In this document: piece after piece, positions 23,301 through 34,226 of the stretch
How positions within the stretch are numbered: position 1 is the stretch's first letter
Layout: each line of letters starts with the position of its first letter
Origin: Bretschneidera sinensis
Lineage: Eukaryota > Streptophyta > Magnoliopsida > Brassicales > Akaniaceae
DNA: 64,000 nucleotides
Reading direction: 5' to 3'
NCBI GenBank assembly: GCA_023935145.1
Contig: CM043704.1
Location: 100,580,373 to 100,644,372, forward strand
Program-made: the position numbers and the translations under genes
The notes under the pieces: generated by a model
Databases searched by the model: none
What the model was told of the DNA's origin: nothing
Seen by the model: the letters and a program-made list of their open reading frames with translations, nothing else

Positions 23301-24844
23301 TTTCACACCACAACGCCTTCAATCTTGGGACATGACAGAGATGAGAGAGTTTCTGTTGAACAAGAGATGTAAGATGGCAGGGTTAAATATTTTTTTTGAT
23401 AAATAGATGGTAGGGTTAAATATTGACACTCATAGAACAAAACCATATGGTGAACTGTATCACCATGTATCAATTTTACAGCTGAAACAAAATAGTACTC
23501 CTATTGGATCCACCAAAGTACTAATTTATCATTTATAACAATAATACAAAACATTGATTTACATGGGAAATAGCTTTCCAAACAGCATTCAACTTTCAAA
23601 AAGCCTGAATTTTTCAAATGACAAATAAGTTTCAATATAAATGACGGTTTATTCTGAAAAGGTTTTAAGGACCGTGTAAACCTACCCAAGTCTGATTTTT
23701 TCAAAGAGACTGAAATAATTGAGCTTTTTTGTTCATAATAAGCACCAAATGTTGAAAGGGACATAAAATAACTGTGGCGACAGTCTCTTCCCCCACCCGG
23801 CCCCCTTTGATTTTCTATAATCTCCCATGTCCATATATTGGATTTGGTAGGAACAGAAATAATTGCAATCCCCAAGTGATTCAAAATGGTAAGAGGTTAA
23901 CAGATAATATTTCTGCAAGAAAGGATCTGTTTCTCCTCTACAGTCTGGGTGGTAAGACTAGGAGAAGAATATAATGAATCAGTTCACTCCACCAATGCAG
24001 GTTTTTGAAAAACAATAATTGAAAAAAATTCTGTCTTATTGATTGAATGGAAAGAATCAATTGCCTCAATATATAGACTTATGAATACTAAGTCTAGGAC
24101 ACAACAATTAGATAAGAATCCTATTAGGACTCTCAACACAGGTTTTCTATAAATAGAAAAGTTATCAGTTGGTAATTTCTGCAGATTGTGAATCAACGAA
24201 TTCCATGTAGTCTGGTTTGGGAGTGCATAGGTAGTTAATGAGTATGCATAATATTTGCATAACATCCAAAGATTTACAAACAATGAAAGCAAATTATATT
24301 GCAACTGTAAATATCAGCTATATCGATGGGACTTCAGTATGAATTATACAGCAATGAACTAAGAAAGACATGGCACCATAAGCAAAAATTAAAAGGAAAT
24401 CGAAAAGAAATTTCAGCAAGCGATTAGACATACCACATTCCGGAATCATATGTGAATTGTGAAAAGGTAATGAATGATAGAAAAAAAAAACCCCACTTCT
24501 GCAGTTCTATCTCATTCCAAATTATTACCACAAGCTCCAAAATTATTCGATAACAATTTCATTTTCTTTTCAAGCATTCTCCCAGTAATCAATCAGAAAG
24601 AAAGGGGAAACACAGAGAGAGAGAAATTGAAACAAAAGCAAAGAGATAAAAAGAACATAGAGAGAAAAAGAAATACCTTCAAGGAGGACTGGAGAAGGAA
24701 GTCAAGGTGAAGTTGGTGGCGGAGAAGGTGGCAGAGGCGCAGAGAAGTGGCGGTGGTGATTAAACGGAAGGGAGCGGGTCCCACTATGGAGGTCGCTGGG
24801 AACCACTGGAAGGGCTGAGGAACTGCTGATGATACCATTCCCAC
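20327..24844 (-). CDS. RBL10: Plastid rhomboid-like protease (RBL10-like)
   Basis: Nine exons on the minus strand: 24844-24677, 23352-23096, 22879-22825, 22717-22637, 22550-22454, 22367-22300, 22017-21919, 21629-21588 and 20479-20327. All are GT-AG and frame-consistent, giving 339 aa. Rhomboids are intramembrane serine proteases. Here the catalytic Ser is residue 236 in G-A-S-G-A-I-F-G and the catalytic His is residue 289 in W-G-H-L-G-G-L-L-G-G. Also present are Q-F-W-R-L-V-T (loop 1) and [10 protein letters not shown]. The first ~80-130 residues are Ser/Arg/Leu-rich without acids at the start, consistent with a plastid transit peptide. Length and layout match Arabidopsis RBL10, whose plastid membrane role concerns lipid metabolism (established knowledge). 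RBL11 is the alternative. Intron 6 contains a SINE-like insert. Confidence 0.88.
22160..22290 (+). mobile_element. tRNA-derived SINE fragment in rhomboid intron 6
   Basis: Contains an A-box-like TGGTTAAGGATGAGGC and, about 35 bp downstream, a B-box-like GGTTCGAGTGG (pol III promoter elements). A TG-rich stretch and an A-rich tail follow near 22265-22285. It lies in the intron between exons 6 and 7 of the rhomboid gene, antisense to it. The 3' limit and target duplication were not resolved. Confidence 0.5.
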
Positions 24845-26449
24845 TTGTAGAGAGCGAAGTGAGGAGAGAGAGAGGAGAGAAGGGAGAATAGAAAGCAGTC
24901 CACTTCTTGTTTGTGTCTGGTCTTGTGTTCCACGTGTTTTGTTTTCCTCTTTAGGTTTTTGTTATTGTTTTCCACCTCAATTGTTCTCTTTTCTTTTTAA
25001 TTTTGTAGAAAATCACTTTTTATTTTTGTTTTCAAAATTTACTAAAAACAATAAAAGCATTTTTTTTTATTTTTTAAATTTGGCTCACTTTTTAATTTCA
25101 TTTTCACTAAATCGATTTTCATTTTTAATAATCAAAAGTGTTTTTAAGCCATGTTTGGTTTCTACTTTAAAACAACTTAAAAAATTACCTTGATTTAAAG
25201 TAAAAACAAACCACACATGATCATAATCTTCAAAAATCGTAAAGTCATCTCTTCTAATTTTTTATTTTTATTAAAAATTTTAAATAAAAGATACAAATAT
25301 CTTTTCATTTTCTTTTATTTCTCTTTCTTCTCAATTCAAACAAATTACTTAATTAATTAAAATGATCTCAAATTACCTTTATATATATTAAAAAATCCTT
25401 CAAGATATAACACATCACAAAATCAAGATTCATTTCAATTTTGTACATCAATTGTGAAACGAAATTAAGAAAGAAGTAGAATTATCAAAGGAAAATGCAT
25501 GCCTAAAGTTGTAGTAAGTAAAAAAAAAAGAAAACTAAGAAACTACATTCATATTATTCATGCATGTATGGTATAAATAATGGAACTTCGCAACACATAG
25601 TGATAAATCCAGAGAACTTACCGTTTATAAAGTATCTAACTTTTTTTTAAGAGACATTTTTTTACTGAGTAAAACTGTGCATTTCAATAAGTCAAAATAA
25701 ACAATATCTCACATGAACACAATGCAACTCTCGAACCATAACAATTAAAAAAATAAATTAAAACTATATGTAAACAGAATACAATAAAACAACATCAAAT
25801 ACATTGAATTACAATCAAATCCTTAAAAACTATAACCCGTAAATAAAAGAATACAAGAATTTTGAGGAATACTCATTTTTTCTCCTTTCCTCTCATATCT
25901 TTTCTATTCAAACACACTTTAAATAAAATAAAAGGGAATATAGATGATCATAGTGTGGATTGCCACTAATACAAGCAAAGTTTGATCCAGTATGTGTGTG
26001 AGAAGGAATTGGTTTATATTCATTACCAAATTAAAAATAGAAAGATAAAAAAAAAAAAAAAAAGAAACAAGAGAGCAAATCAATGTCACAATTCTTCAAA
26101 TAATTTAAAAAATAAAATTAGTAAATGCTTCCAGTCTTCAATACAGGCGTTTGGTCCTCTTTCCTTTTCTTTTTGGGCATAATACTACTGATCTAGTGAA
26201 ATGGGATTTTATTAATTAACTTGCATTTTCTCAGTCAATGCTCTCTGATTATAGGAGCAAGATAGGGTCTAGGAGATTACATATTTATTGTCCAAATTCA
26301 TTTGTGGGTATGATCCGTTTATCCATCTATGACCCAATTGTTGCAATCTTTGAAATTAGAGTAATAATCAATACCTGCCTATGGACACAATTCAATATAT
26401 AATAATACAAACCAATTTCAACACAGGCAGGAAAAATATATACCAAAGG
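24845..26449. other. Intergenic, AT-rich
   Basis: Contains the rhomboid gene promoter and 5' UTR (a GA-rich stretch near 24855-24890) and probably the 3' UTR of the RING gene. No additional genes recognised. Confidence 0.5.
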
Positions 26450-27633
26450 CTAGAGAACGAACCAGGACGGCCACCAGGAGCTGCTGCCTGCATCAAAACA
26501 TAACACCTCATGATCTGTTAATTACATAAATACAAAAGTAATTGCATGGAGAAATTTTACTCATTCCTCGCATGAAATAAATATATTCTGGCAAAAAATA
26601 GTGTTTGGTGTCTGAAAACAAAAACAAAAATGAAAATGCAAACGAAATTGGGCCAAGAACAAGAAGCCGAAAAATTGTTGTGTTCTCTATGGAATGAAAA
26701 TAGTTTTCATTCTATTAGAATCAAAGAAGCAAAAACAAAAAAACATTTTTCAAAACCAAAAGCAAAACACTTGATATTAAATCTTATACATATACCTTCA
26801 TGAGAAGCAACATTGGTAATTGTGCTATCGAAAATATTAAGGCATCCACGCGTCCAACCTGAAAATTCACGAATTGCAGGCAACAAAGAGAGAAACTGAT
26901 CACGCAACCAATATAATCTATTTCTCACATCTTCAACACCAAAATTCTGCTCAACTTCATCTTCCTTTTGCTCTTCTTTTATCTGGTAGCGACAAACTGG
27001 ACAAGTATTATGAATGCTCAACCAAGGCACAATGCAATCAGAATGGTACAAATGATTGCAAGGCAACTCTCTCACTTCACTACCAACCTCAAACTCTTCC
27101 TTGCAAACAGGGCAACTCATCTCTTTCATGATCAAATTACTCTCCCTTATTTTCACTATTGGCAATGCTTCAATCAATGAAGCAGCTGCAGGAGGTGGCC
27201 CTGATGGCTGATCGTTCATATCTTCAAACCCATTTGTTGAATCCTCGCGAAAATCGGTTTCGTTGTTTCTTCTAATTTCTTGGGGTAATTGATAGTGATA
27301 AGGTGGTTCGAGGAGCTGGAGGGTAATCCAGTCAGTTTCAGTATCCCATCGAGGTGGCGGAGGCCGTCTTACTGATGAGGGATGATCAAGAATGAAAACC
27401 AAGCTGTTTAATAATCTATCAGAAGGGGAGAGATTATTATTGGAGGTGAGCAGCCTAGGCCTTGATATGTCAAGTTCATGAAGAACTTCAGTAGAGCAAT
27501 AGGGACAAAGGTTTTGATCATATAAAGTATGGAGCCTAATGCTACGTTGACAGTGTTGGCACCAGAAATAATGAAAGCTTCTTGTTCTGCGGTTTCCATT
27601 GACAATAACTCGAGGACGATGAGTTAAAGACAT
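26450..27633 (-). CDS. RING-H2 E3 ubiquitin ligase with N-terminal zinc ribbon (RHC1A-like)
   Basis: Two exons: 27633-26796 and 26487-26450, with a phase-1 junction (CATGAAG|GTATATG), giving 291 aa. The N-terminus carries a zinc-ribbon-like C25-x2-C28 ... C43-x2-C46 as in plant zinc_ribbon_9/RING proteins. The RING-H2 finger has C174, C177, C192, H194, H197, C200, C211 and C214, a complete C3H2C3 set, with the conserved Trp (P-W-L) between. These proteins bind E2 enzymes and transfer ubiquitin; the substrate is unknown. The short second exon supplies the C-terminus (S-S-S-W-W-P-S-W-F-V-L), a W-rich ending I associate with RHC1A-like proteins. Without splicing, the open frame would run 17 residues into the intron and miss this end. 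No N-terminal signal or membrane segment is seen. Confidence 0.88.
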
Positions 27634-28104
27634 GATGTTAATTATTTGAGCTTTTCGGATCTGAAAAGCTAAAGTGTTGAGGAAGAAGAATTAGTACAGA
27701 AGCATATATATGTAGATATATAAAAGGGTAGGTTTTATGAAAAGAAGCAAAGGAATTAAAGGATGGCTTTTGAAGCCTCTAGGAAGGGATTCTTTTTCCT
27801 TTTAGGGAGGTTATATTTTTTTTTTTTTTTGTGGCTTCCTTGACTTCAGTAGTTATCTCTCCTTTCATCAAAGCAAAGGATGATTGAGAAATGATGCAAA
27901 GTTAGTTGGCTCTTTAGCTTAATTTCTTGAGAGTTTAAATTGTAATTGTGAGTGTCTCAATTCAAAAATATTACTATTGGAGCAATAATGTTTTTTCAGC
28001 TCACTTAAGTTTTTTTTTTTTTCCTGAAAAAAATGTTTTTTTAATTCTCACGATAGGTTGACTGACGAAAACCTTTGAAATTTAACAGAAATGAATTTGT
28101 CGCC

Positions 28105-28143
<39 letters not shown>

Positions 28144-28403
28144 TATAACTTTCCAATTAGTATTTATGATTTTTTTTTTCTTTTTGACAACTAAAATAAA
28201 AAATTTCAATTAATAATAATGGAAAGTTTGTGGTAATTTGTTTCTTACAAGTAATTGTTTTGCTTTGCATGTAGTTTTTGTTTCGAGTATGACACCCAAT
28301 TAAACAATGTGAAGCAAGTCATATACGAGTCATGCATCGAGATATCTATCTTCAAATGCTGTTTATGAATCAAGATTTGATTGCATCGCTATTAAGAATC
28401 CAA
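27634..28403. other. RING gene upstream region with AT microsatellite
   Basis: Promoter-side sequence of the RING-H2 gene (which reads leftwards from 27633), including long T-runs (27811-27830 and 28009-28022) and an (AT)n run at about 28107-28140. No gene recognised. Confidence 0.6.
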
Positions 28404-28660
28404 CACTACAAGATAAATGAGTTTTACCAGCGTTTTATTTTTGGCACTTCATACACGCGCCACCATATGTCCTCCGTCGGCGCTTCATTCCTGGTACTTT
28501 CGTGAAGCGCCGCAATGTCCAAAGAACATATATCGGCGCTTCAAAGCGTAGTAAAATACATAACTTATTGCATATTGCGGAGCTTCCAAGCGTCGGAATA
28601 TGATGGGTTTCGAGTATATTGCGGCACTTACAAACGTCGCAATACGCAGAAACTCATTTT
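28404..28660. repeat. Left subterminal repeat array of the CACTA element
   Basis: Repeated short motifs in both orientations: GGCGCTTCATT, GTGAAGCGCCGCAATG, CGGCGCTTCAAAGCG, GGAGCTTCCAAGCGTCGG and GCGGCACTTACAAACGTCGC. Each is a local inverted pair around a central CTT-AAAG-type core. Confidence 0.85.
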
Positions 28661-28756
28661 TGTATTATAAGACATTCTCTTTATAACTAGTGTGATATCA
28701 CAGTGTTATCTTATTTATAAAATTTATGTTTTCAATGTATAGATTTTTAAGAGAGG

Positions 28757-30508
28757 GTGAGAAAGCAAACACGTGTCATGCGAACGTTACAAGTGTGGTC
28801 CTTAGAATGTGGGGAGAAAATTGTGGTTCACTTCAATGTACTTAATCAACCTGTGAAAAAAGATGAGCAAACATTAAGTAGTTGGTTGGGTAAAGTTGCA
28901 AAGAGAGTGAACATTTGTCCGCTTGGTAACACGGATTGGAAGAAGGTGCATTCTAACTACAAAAGAGGACATTGTTTTATTGATTCGGGTAATTAACAAC
29001 AACTTAATTTGGGTTTCTCTTCCCTTTTTTGTGGTATATGCATATACTACTTAACACCAAAAATACTTATTTGTATTATTTCTTTTCTTTGTGACAGAGA
29101 AAGTTTAATTATCCTATGATTGAGGCGATCGACAAAATATTATTGAGGGTGATCAGTAAAAAATGAAAGGACTACAAGTATGTGCTTAAAAGGGACCACG
29201 TGAGGAACAAAACAAAACAACAAATTTTGAGCAATAAAGTTCCAAAAGGAGTAAATTAAGATCAGTGGAAACAACTTGTAAACTACTGGTTTTCTGAGCA
29301 GAGTGAGGTTGTTTTTTTTTTTCATAATTATGTTCATTTGAATTTTCATTGTTTCTATTTTCTTTTAATGATTTATTAGTCAAATTGGTTTATGGTTGTT
29401 GTAGAAATGTTCTATGATAGGGACAGCAGCATGTGGAAGACAACAATGTCGTCACACGACTGGTTCAAAGAGTTTTGCTAGAAAAAGTAATGAATATGTG
29501 AGTTGATTTGCTTCATTCATCCAATTTTTCATTTGAGATTTAGTGTATTGAGTCATTGTTTGAACTCTTTTCATAAACGGTAGGAGATGAAACATGGAAC
29601 TGAGCTTAGGTGCGTAGAGTTTTTTTTACTGAAACTCATAAACGCAATGATGAAACTTTTATTGATGAAGCATCAAGAAAATTTGTGGTAAGTTCAACAA
29701 AACTAGTTCTCAAATACTTGAAGTTAGAAAATTTTAATTCTAATATCAATTATTCTTGGATCATTTTTATTGGTGTTCTCAAATACGTTGCCTTTTCCAG
29801 ATAAAATATTACTCCATTTTGTTTCCCGTTAAGCTTTATTTTTTTTGGATAAGAAACGATAGCCAAACAGATACTTGATGTGATGAGACTTGAAAATAAA
29901 AAAAAAATAATGATTACATACAAAAGCTTGTTGTGGCTACTTTGTTTGGATTGTATTTTTGTTCTTTTTTTGCATGAGGTTTTATGGAAAAAGATGGGAA
30001 ACTCTACCCGTTTTCTGTAAAATCTGATTATTTAACTTTTGTTTTATGTAACTTTCGCTGCAAATAGCTACTCAATCTTTAGGGGAGTTTGTTTATTATC
30101 TTTGTTATTTCTTAATTGTATGTGACTGCTGAAGCTCATGTAGCCAAACTTGTTGCTGCTTCAGGATCTTCTGATGCTAACAACAATTTACAAATACAAA
30201 ATGAAGTCTTCACGGAGCTTGTGGGTGAAGAGAGTTATGGACGTGTACGATGTCAAGGGTTTGGAGTTACTCCCACTGACGTGCATGGATTTTCAGCTCA
30301 AATTAGGAATGACTTGGGATACAATGGAGTGTATGAAGAAAAGATACGTAATTTGAAAGCACAAATTAAAGAACTCAATCAAAAGCGTGAACATCGAATT
30401 CAAGAAATAACGATGAAGCACGCTGATCAAATGACCAGTATGCAGTCCGAAATGGATGAGCTCAAGTCTTTACTGCAGCGGTTGGTTAATGGAGGATATC
30501 GTATTTGA
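28757..30508 (+). pseudogene. TNPA-like / Transposase_24 gene inside the CACTA element
   Basis: Exon-like blocks of the plant Transposase_24 family, the accessory DNA-binding protein of CACTA elements. Block 1 (28757-28996) has S-W-L-G-K-V-A-K-R with N-T-D-W-K. Block 2 (29098-29310) has D-Y-K-Y-V-L-K-R-D-H-V and W-F-S-E-Q-S, but contains in-frame stops. Block 3 (29403-29490) has H-T-T-G-S-K-S-F-A. Block 4 (29610-29690) has E-T-H-K-R-N-D-E-T-F. Block 5 (30119-30508) has G-R-V-R-C-Q-G-F-G-V-T-P-T followed by a coiled coil of about 50 residues and a stop. Stops in block 2 (near 29162 and 29258) indicate that no full protein is made unless splicing avoids them. Confidence 0.7.
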
Positions 30509-30727
30509 TTTCAAGTGTAATGATACGTAAAATATTTTTTCAGACTTCATTCCATTACTTGGTTGTGTATGAATTTATATGTTAACTATGAATGTTTTTT
30601 ATGTGAATGAAATGACTTTTGTATTGATATTTGAATTTATATTGATAAGATGGTATATATATTGAATAACAATGGTTTATAGTAGGTGTTGATATTAAAC
30701 TTAAAATAGTGTAAACACATAAGGCAG

Positions 30728-31025
30728 GTATTCTAGCGCTTTAAAGTGCCACAAAAATGGCCAATATCTGGTATATTGTGGCGCTTTAAAGTGCCACAAT
30801 GTTCTTGTATGCTTAGAAGCGCCAATATATTGTGGCGCTTCCAAACGCCACAAAATTATGCGTATTGCGACGCTTACGGTAAGCGTTAGTATTGGCACTG
30901 CGACACTATATATACCGGTGTTTTATCCGACGTTTGTTGTAAGCGTTGATATCACATATTGCGGTACTTTAAAGCGCAAAACTATGCTTAAAAAAAGTGC
31001 GGCATCTACCAATTCTGTTGTAATG
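30728..31025. repeat. Right subterminal repeat array of the CACTA element
   Basis: Alternating motifs TAGCGCTTTAAAGTGCCACA, TGTGGCGCTTTAAAGTGCCA, GAAGCGCCAATATATTGTGG, GGCGCTTCCAAACGCC, TTGCGACGCTTACGGTAAGC and GGTACTTTAAAGCGC. Most are near-palindromes. Confidence 0.85.
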
Positions 31026-31059
31026 CAAGTTCGTATTATTTCATCTATGATTTTTTTAA

Positions 31060-31217
31060 TCATCGTGTTGCTGAACAGAAACTTGAGATTAAGGCCACGC
31101 TAACTTCTCCTCCGGTATCTCCATCGGTACCAATGAGATCACCTCGAGCTTCTCCAGCACCATCAGAATCACCTGTGCCAAAAGCAATGCTCCCTGTAAT
31201 TCCAACCTATGGTTGAT
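31060..31217 (+). pseudogene. Proline/serine-rich exon-like fragment next to the CACTA element
   Basis: An open stretch after a possible acceptor (TTGCTGAACAG, ending at 31080) reads E-I-K-A-T-L-T-S-P-P-V-S-P-S-V, then P-R-A-S-P-A-P-S-E-S-P-V-P, and ends at a stop at about 31215-31217. A UTR-like T-rich region follows. This looks like the last exon of a gene whose other exons I cannot find nearby. It could also be a chance open frame. The CACTA insertion lies immediately upstream. Confidence 0.3.
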
Positions 31218-31439
31218 TCTTAGCAATTTTATGTTCTTGATTTCCGTGATGTTGTTTATAATGAGCTAGGGAGGACTTCTTACTAGCTAGATTAGTGTAT
31301 GTAATCCAAGATTTCTGGTAGTTTATTGGTTTGGATTTTGCCATGTATGGCATATTGTTCATATTTAAATGGTTATTTCTATTTCATTGATTTTTGGTGT
31401 TAGATGAATAAAGAAAATGTCTTACATTGATTAACAAAT

Positions 31440-32400
31440 TTCTGGATGGCAAGAACCCACTTTTATTTTTCCATCATATTCGCCATGCTTTCTTCAATGA
31501 AGGAGTCCAAGCTTGATACAGTATAGTTTTGATAAACATTGGTAGGTTGGCTTGCACATCCCATTTAAGATTAGTAAAAATAACTCTTTCTACAACGCTC
31601 TAACTAATATCTTCTAAATCACATTCAATGTGATCAAGAATTTGAATTACTTTTGGCATCTCATATATATTTAATAAACAATAATCAGCTTGTTGTTTTT
31701 AGCCGTTTAGGTAAACAAATAATATTATCATATTCAATATGTTGATTGATTTGCAGAAATATTTAATATGTTAATATTTTTTTTTTGCTTTTTCAAACAT
31801 AAAGATTCTTTTTATTTTTTGAAAAATTGGATTTTCTGATTGATTATCAAGAAGATATGCTGTTTGAATTAAAACATTGAATATTTGTAGTTTTTTTGAA
31901 CATCTAAATTTTAAACTTTCCAAAACTATATGTTTTAACTGATTTTCTTTGCTTGTTTTTTTCAAAGATTTGTCTTCCATAATTTAATATTCCTAAAAAC
32001 TTTTTAATTTTTTTGTCTTTAAATTCTTCAAGAAAATCTTTTATTTTACTAATAATATTATCTTGTAATCTAATCCCTATTTGGCTATTTGGGTTAAATA
32101 TAATTCTAAAAATTCTATTTCTGTTTTCTCAACCTCAATCTTTTTTGGGTTAAGAATTATTCAATGTTGAGTAAATAAATCACATACCTTAATAAGATGT
32201 TTATGATCTTTGGCTGATTCGGAGAAATTTAAAACATCATCAATATAAACTAAATAAAAAATATTATATTTACTAAATATATTGTCCATCCATCTTTGGA
32301 ATATCTATGGTGCGTTACACAGTTCAAAGAGTATAACTGTACATTGATAATGTCATAGAGGACACTAAAGGCAGTTTAGGGTTTAATTCTTCAAATAGTT
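31440..32400 (-). mobile_element. Endogenous pararetrovirus-like reverse transcriptase/RNase H relic
   Basis: On the minus strand, several frames joined across stops and shifts resemble a caulimovirid-type RT followed by RNase H. A Y-I-D-D catalytic motif lies at 32236-32247, followed about 70 residues later by F-L-G-I-L-N-Y. The spacing and the I-S-K-I-K-D-F type sequence before the F-L-G motif resemble plant pararetroviruses (Caulimoviridae, for example florendoviruses) more than Ty3/Gypsy elements, which usually show a Y-Y-R-R/K-F-I motif there. Many stops and frame shifts mean it is inert. Gypsy origin remains possible. Confidence 0.5.
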
Positions 32401-32448
32401 TTATCAGCTAGAATCCTGATTTACAGTCAAACTAGGAGAATTATTATT

Positions 32449-33000
32449 GAGTGTGTAATACGACAGTTCTTATTGATGTGAGAGAAAATTCTCCTAACTA
32501 TAACGCAATGACATGTGCCAGTCTCCAAGGTAGAAATGGTAATTTCTTAACCATGACAAGACGACCAATCAACTCCCGACATGTAACAAGGAGCATAACG
32601 TTAATTTCACACCGTAAGACCTGCTGTTGTTCTACCATTCAAACTTCTGGATAAACTCGCACGGTAGATGGATAACTTCAAAAAAATACTACTCATATCC
32701 TAACACTACTGTTGTTCTCCTTATCAAACTCTACTTTGCATGCTATAAATAAGGGACCTCATAAATCAAAAGGTACAAACAATTCTGAGCACACAACCTC
32801 ATTCCTTTTTTATTTCCTTCGTTCTCCAAAAAAAAAAGCCCTAAACTAATTTAGGCATTAGAGAGTCTATCGGAAACATCACTTTGCCCTTAACCTATGG
32901 TACTTTAGGTTTTAGTTTCGTTTCGTATGTGTATGTCCCACTCTTCAACAGTTTGAATTCCAACAAAATTTTGGCATCAACACTTGCCTAATAATTTTTC
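32449..33000 (+). mobile_element. LTR- or promoter-like fragment
   Basis: Contains a good TATA box (GCTATAAATAAGG, near 32750), then a leader with GCCCTAAACTAATTTAGGCA and TTAGAGAGTCTATCGG, and ends near AACAAAATTTTGGCATCAACA. This arrangement resembles Tat/Ogre-type Gypsy LTRs followed by a leader. No target duplication or second LTR was found. It may belong with the neighbouring RT relic. Confidence 0.35.
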
Positions 33001-33294
33001 GCAATGGAATTGTAGGCATTCCCTAAACTCACACATTTCCCTATTCTTGTTTCTTTTGATGCGTTGCAACTGTATAAATTTTATACACGGACGATGAACT
33101 AAAAGCTACCACATCATCAAGTGATGAATTCAATTTTTAAATGTCCTCATTAATAAATATAAAAAACATGTAAAAATGATTGTTTATTAATAAGGAAAGA
33201 TAAACATAATAAATTTCACTTTCTATCTTTTTTATATCTTTCTACTCTCTTTATTGTATAATGTTTTTTCCATTCTTCCTCCCATCTAAGCAAG

Positions 33295-33362
33295 CATAAG
33301 AGTATATATACACAGAATTATTTTTATGTGTGTGTATATATATATATATATATACTCTTATG
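33295..33362. repeat. Foldback palindrome
   Basis: An inverted repeat: CATAAGAGTATATATACACA pairs with TGTGTGTATATATA...ATACTCTTATG around a short loop (GAATTATTTTTA), giving a stem of more than 20 bp including AT microsatellite sequence. It could be a MITE remnant or an expanded AT repeat. Confidence 0.75.
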
Positions 33363-34226
33363 ATTACATTATTTTAAAAATCTATATTTATTATGATTAT
33401 CTTTCCCCTTTTAAAAATATAATTAGACACTGATAATTATTACTTTTTATTAATAAATACTTGATAAAACTAAAATTTGCCATTTGATAACATGGCAGCT
33501 TATGACTCACCATGCATCAAATATAAACTCTAACTAGGGCTTTTTGACTTTAAGAGATTTGTGTAGCTTTGAAGACCAGTAAAAGTTATTATGAACTAGT
33601 GCTTTTTGACTTAATACTTTTATATATGTTTTCTTAGATAGATTTTGTAAATATTTTGAGGATTTTAAAATTTTATTCTTTTACACGTGAACATTTTAAA
33701 AATCTTGAATTTTGAAGTGCAGTTGATAAGTAAAAAATTCTTACCTAAAAAAATGAAATTCAAAATCATAACATTTTGGCATATTTAAATTTTAAAATTC
33801 ATGATTTATAAATTTAAAATTCTAAATCTTGAAAAAGAAAACTCAACTTTACTTTAAAAAAAAATGTGATTTTAGTCAAACTTCAACTTTCTTAAAAACT
33901 CATTTGAGAGAGTTTATGAAATAATTAAGCTACGCCAAAAATAAATGTTTAATTTAATTTTTGTTTATCACTTTACATTTCTAAGCAATATCCAATAAAC
34001 TCATTTTGACTTTAAAACATGTTAGAAAATCAAAATTGATCACATCACTTACATGATATATGTGAAGCTCGCACTTATGAGATGTTACGTCACAATTAAA
34101 ATGAAGAAAAATTTGTAAATAATATGTAACTCTTTAGATAAAATTTAATCATTTAAACACGATTAATAAAAAAAATATTATTTTATTTTTTGCATGGTAT
34201 CACGATAACTCGCATGTGCTAAAATG
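33363..34226. other. Intergenic, AT-rich, nothing recognised
   Basis: No open frame longer than background and no repeat structure that I could define. Confidence 0.5.

Larger units (their letters stand above)
28404..31025 (+). mobile_element. Non-autonomous CACTA (En/Spm-type) transposon, TSD CAA
   Basis: A 2622-bp element beginning CACTACAAGATAAATG. Its right end, read on the minus strand, begins CATTACAACAGAATT. It is flanked by 3-bp duplications CAA (28401-28403 and 31026-31028), the length expected for CACTA elements. Both ends carry subterminal arrays of GCGCTT/AAGCGC words, the usual binding sites of the TNPA-type protein. The inside encodes a decayed TNPA-like gene but no TNP2/DDE transposase. 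It would therefore need transposase from another copy. The right terminal repeat has mutated (CATTA instead of CACTA on the minus strand), so it may now be immobile. Confidence 0.85.

Noticed and set aside
26707..26795. Continuation of the RING protein into the intron
   Set aside because: The frame passes the donor GTATATG and gives a sequence unlike relatives, whereas splicing to 26487 yields the expected W-rich C-terminus.
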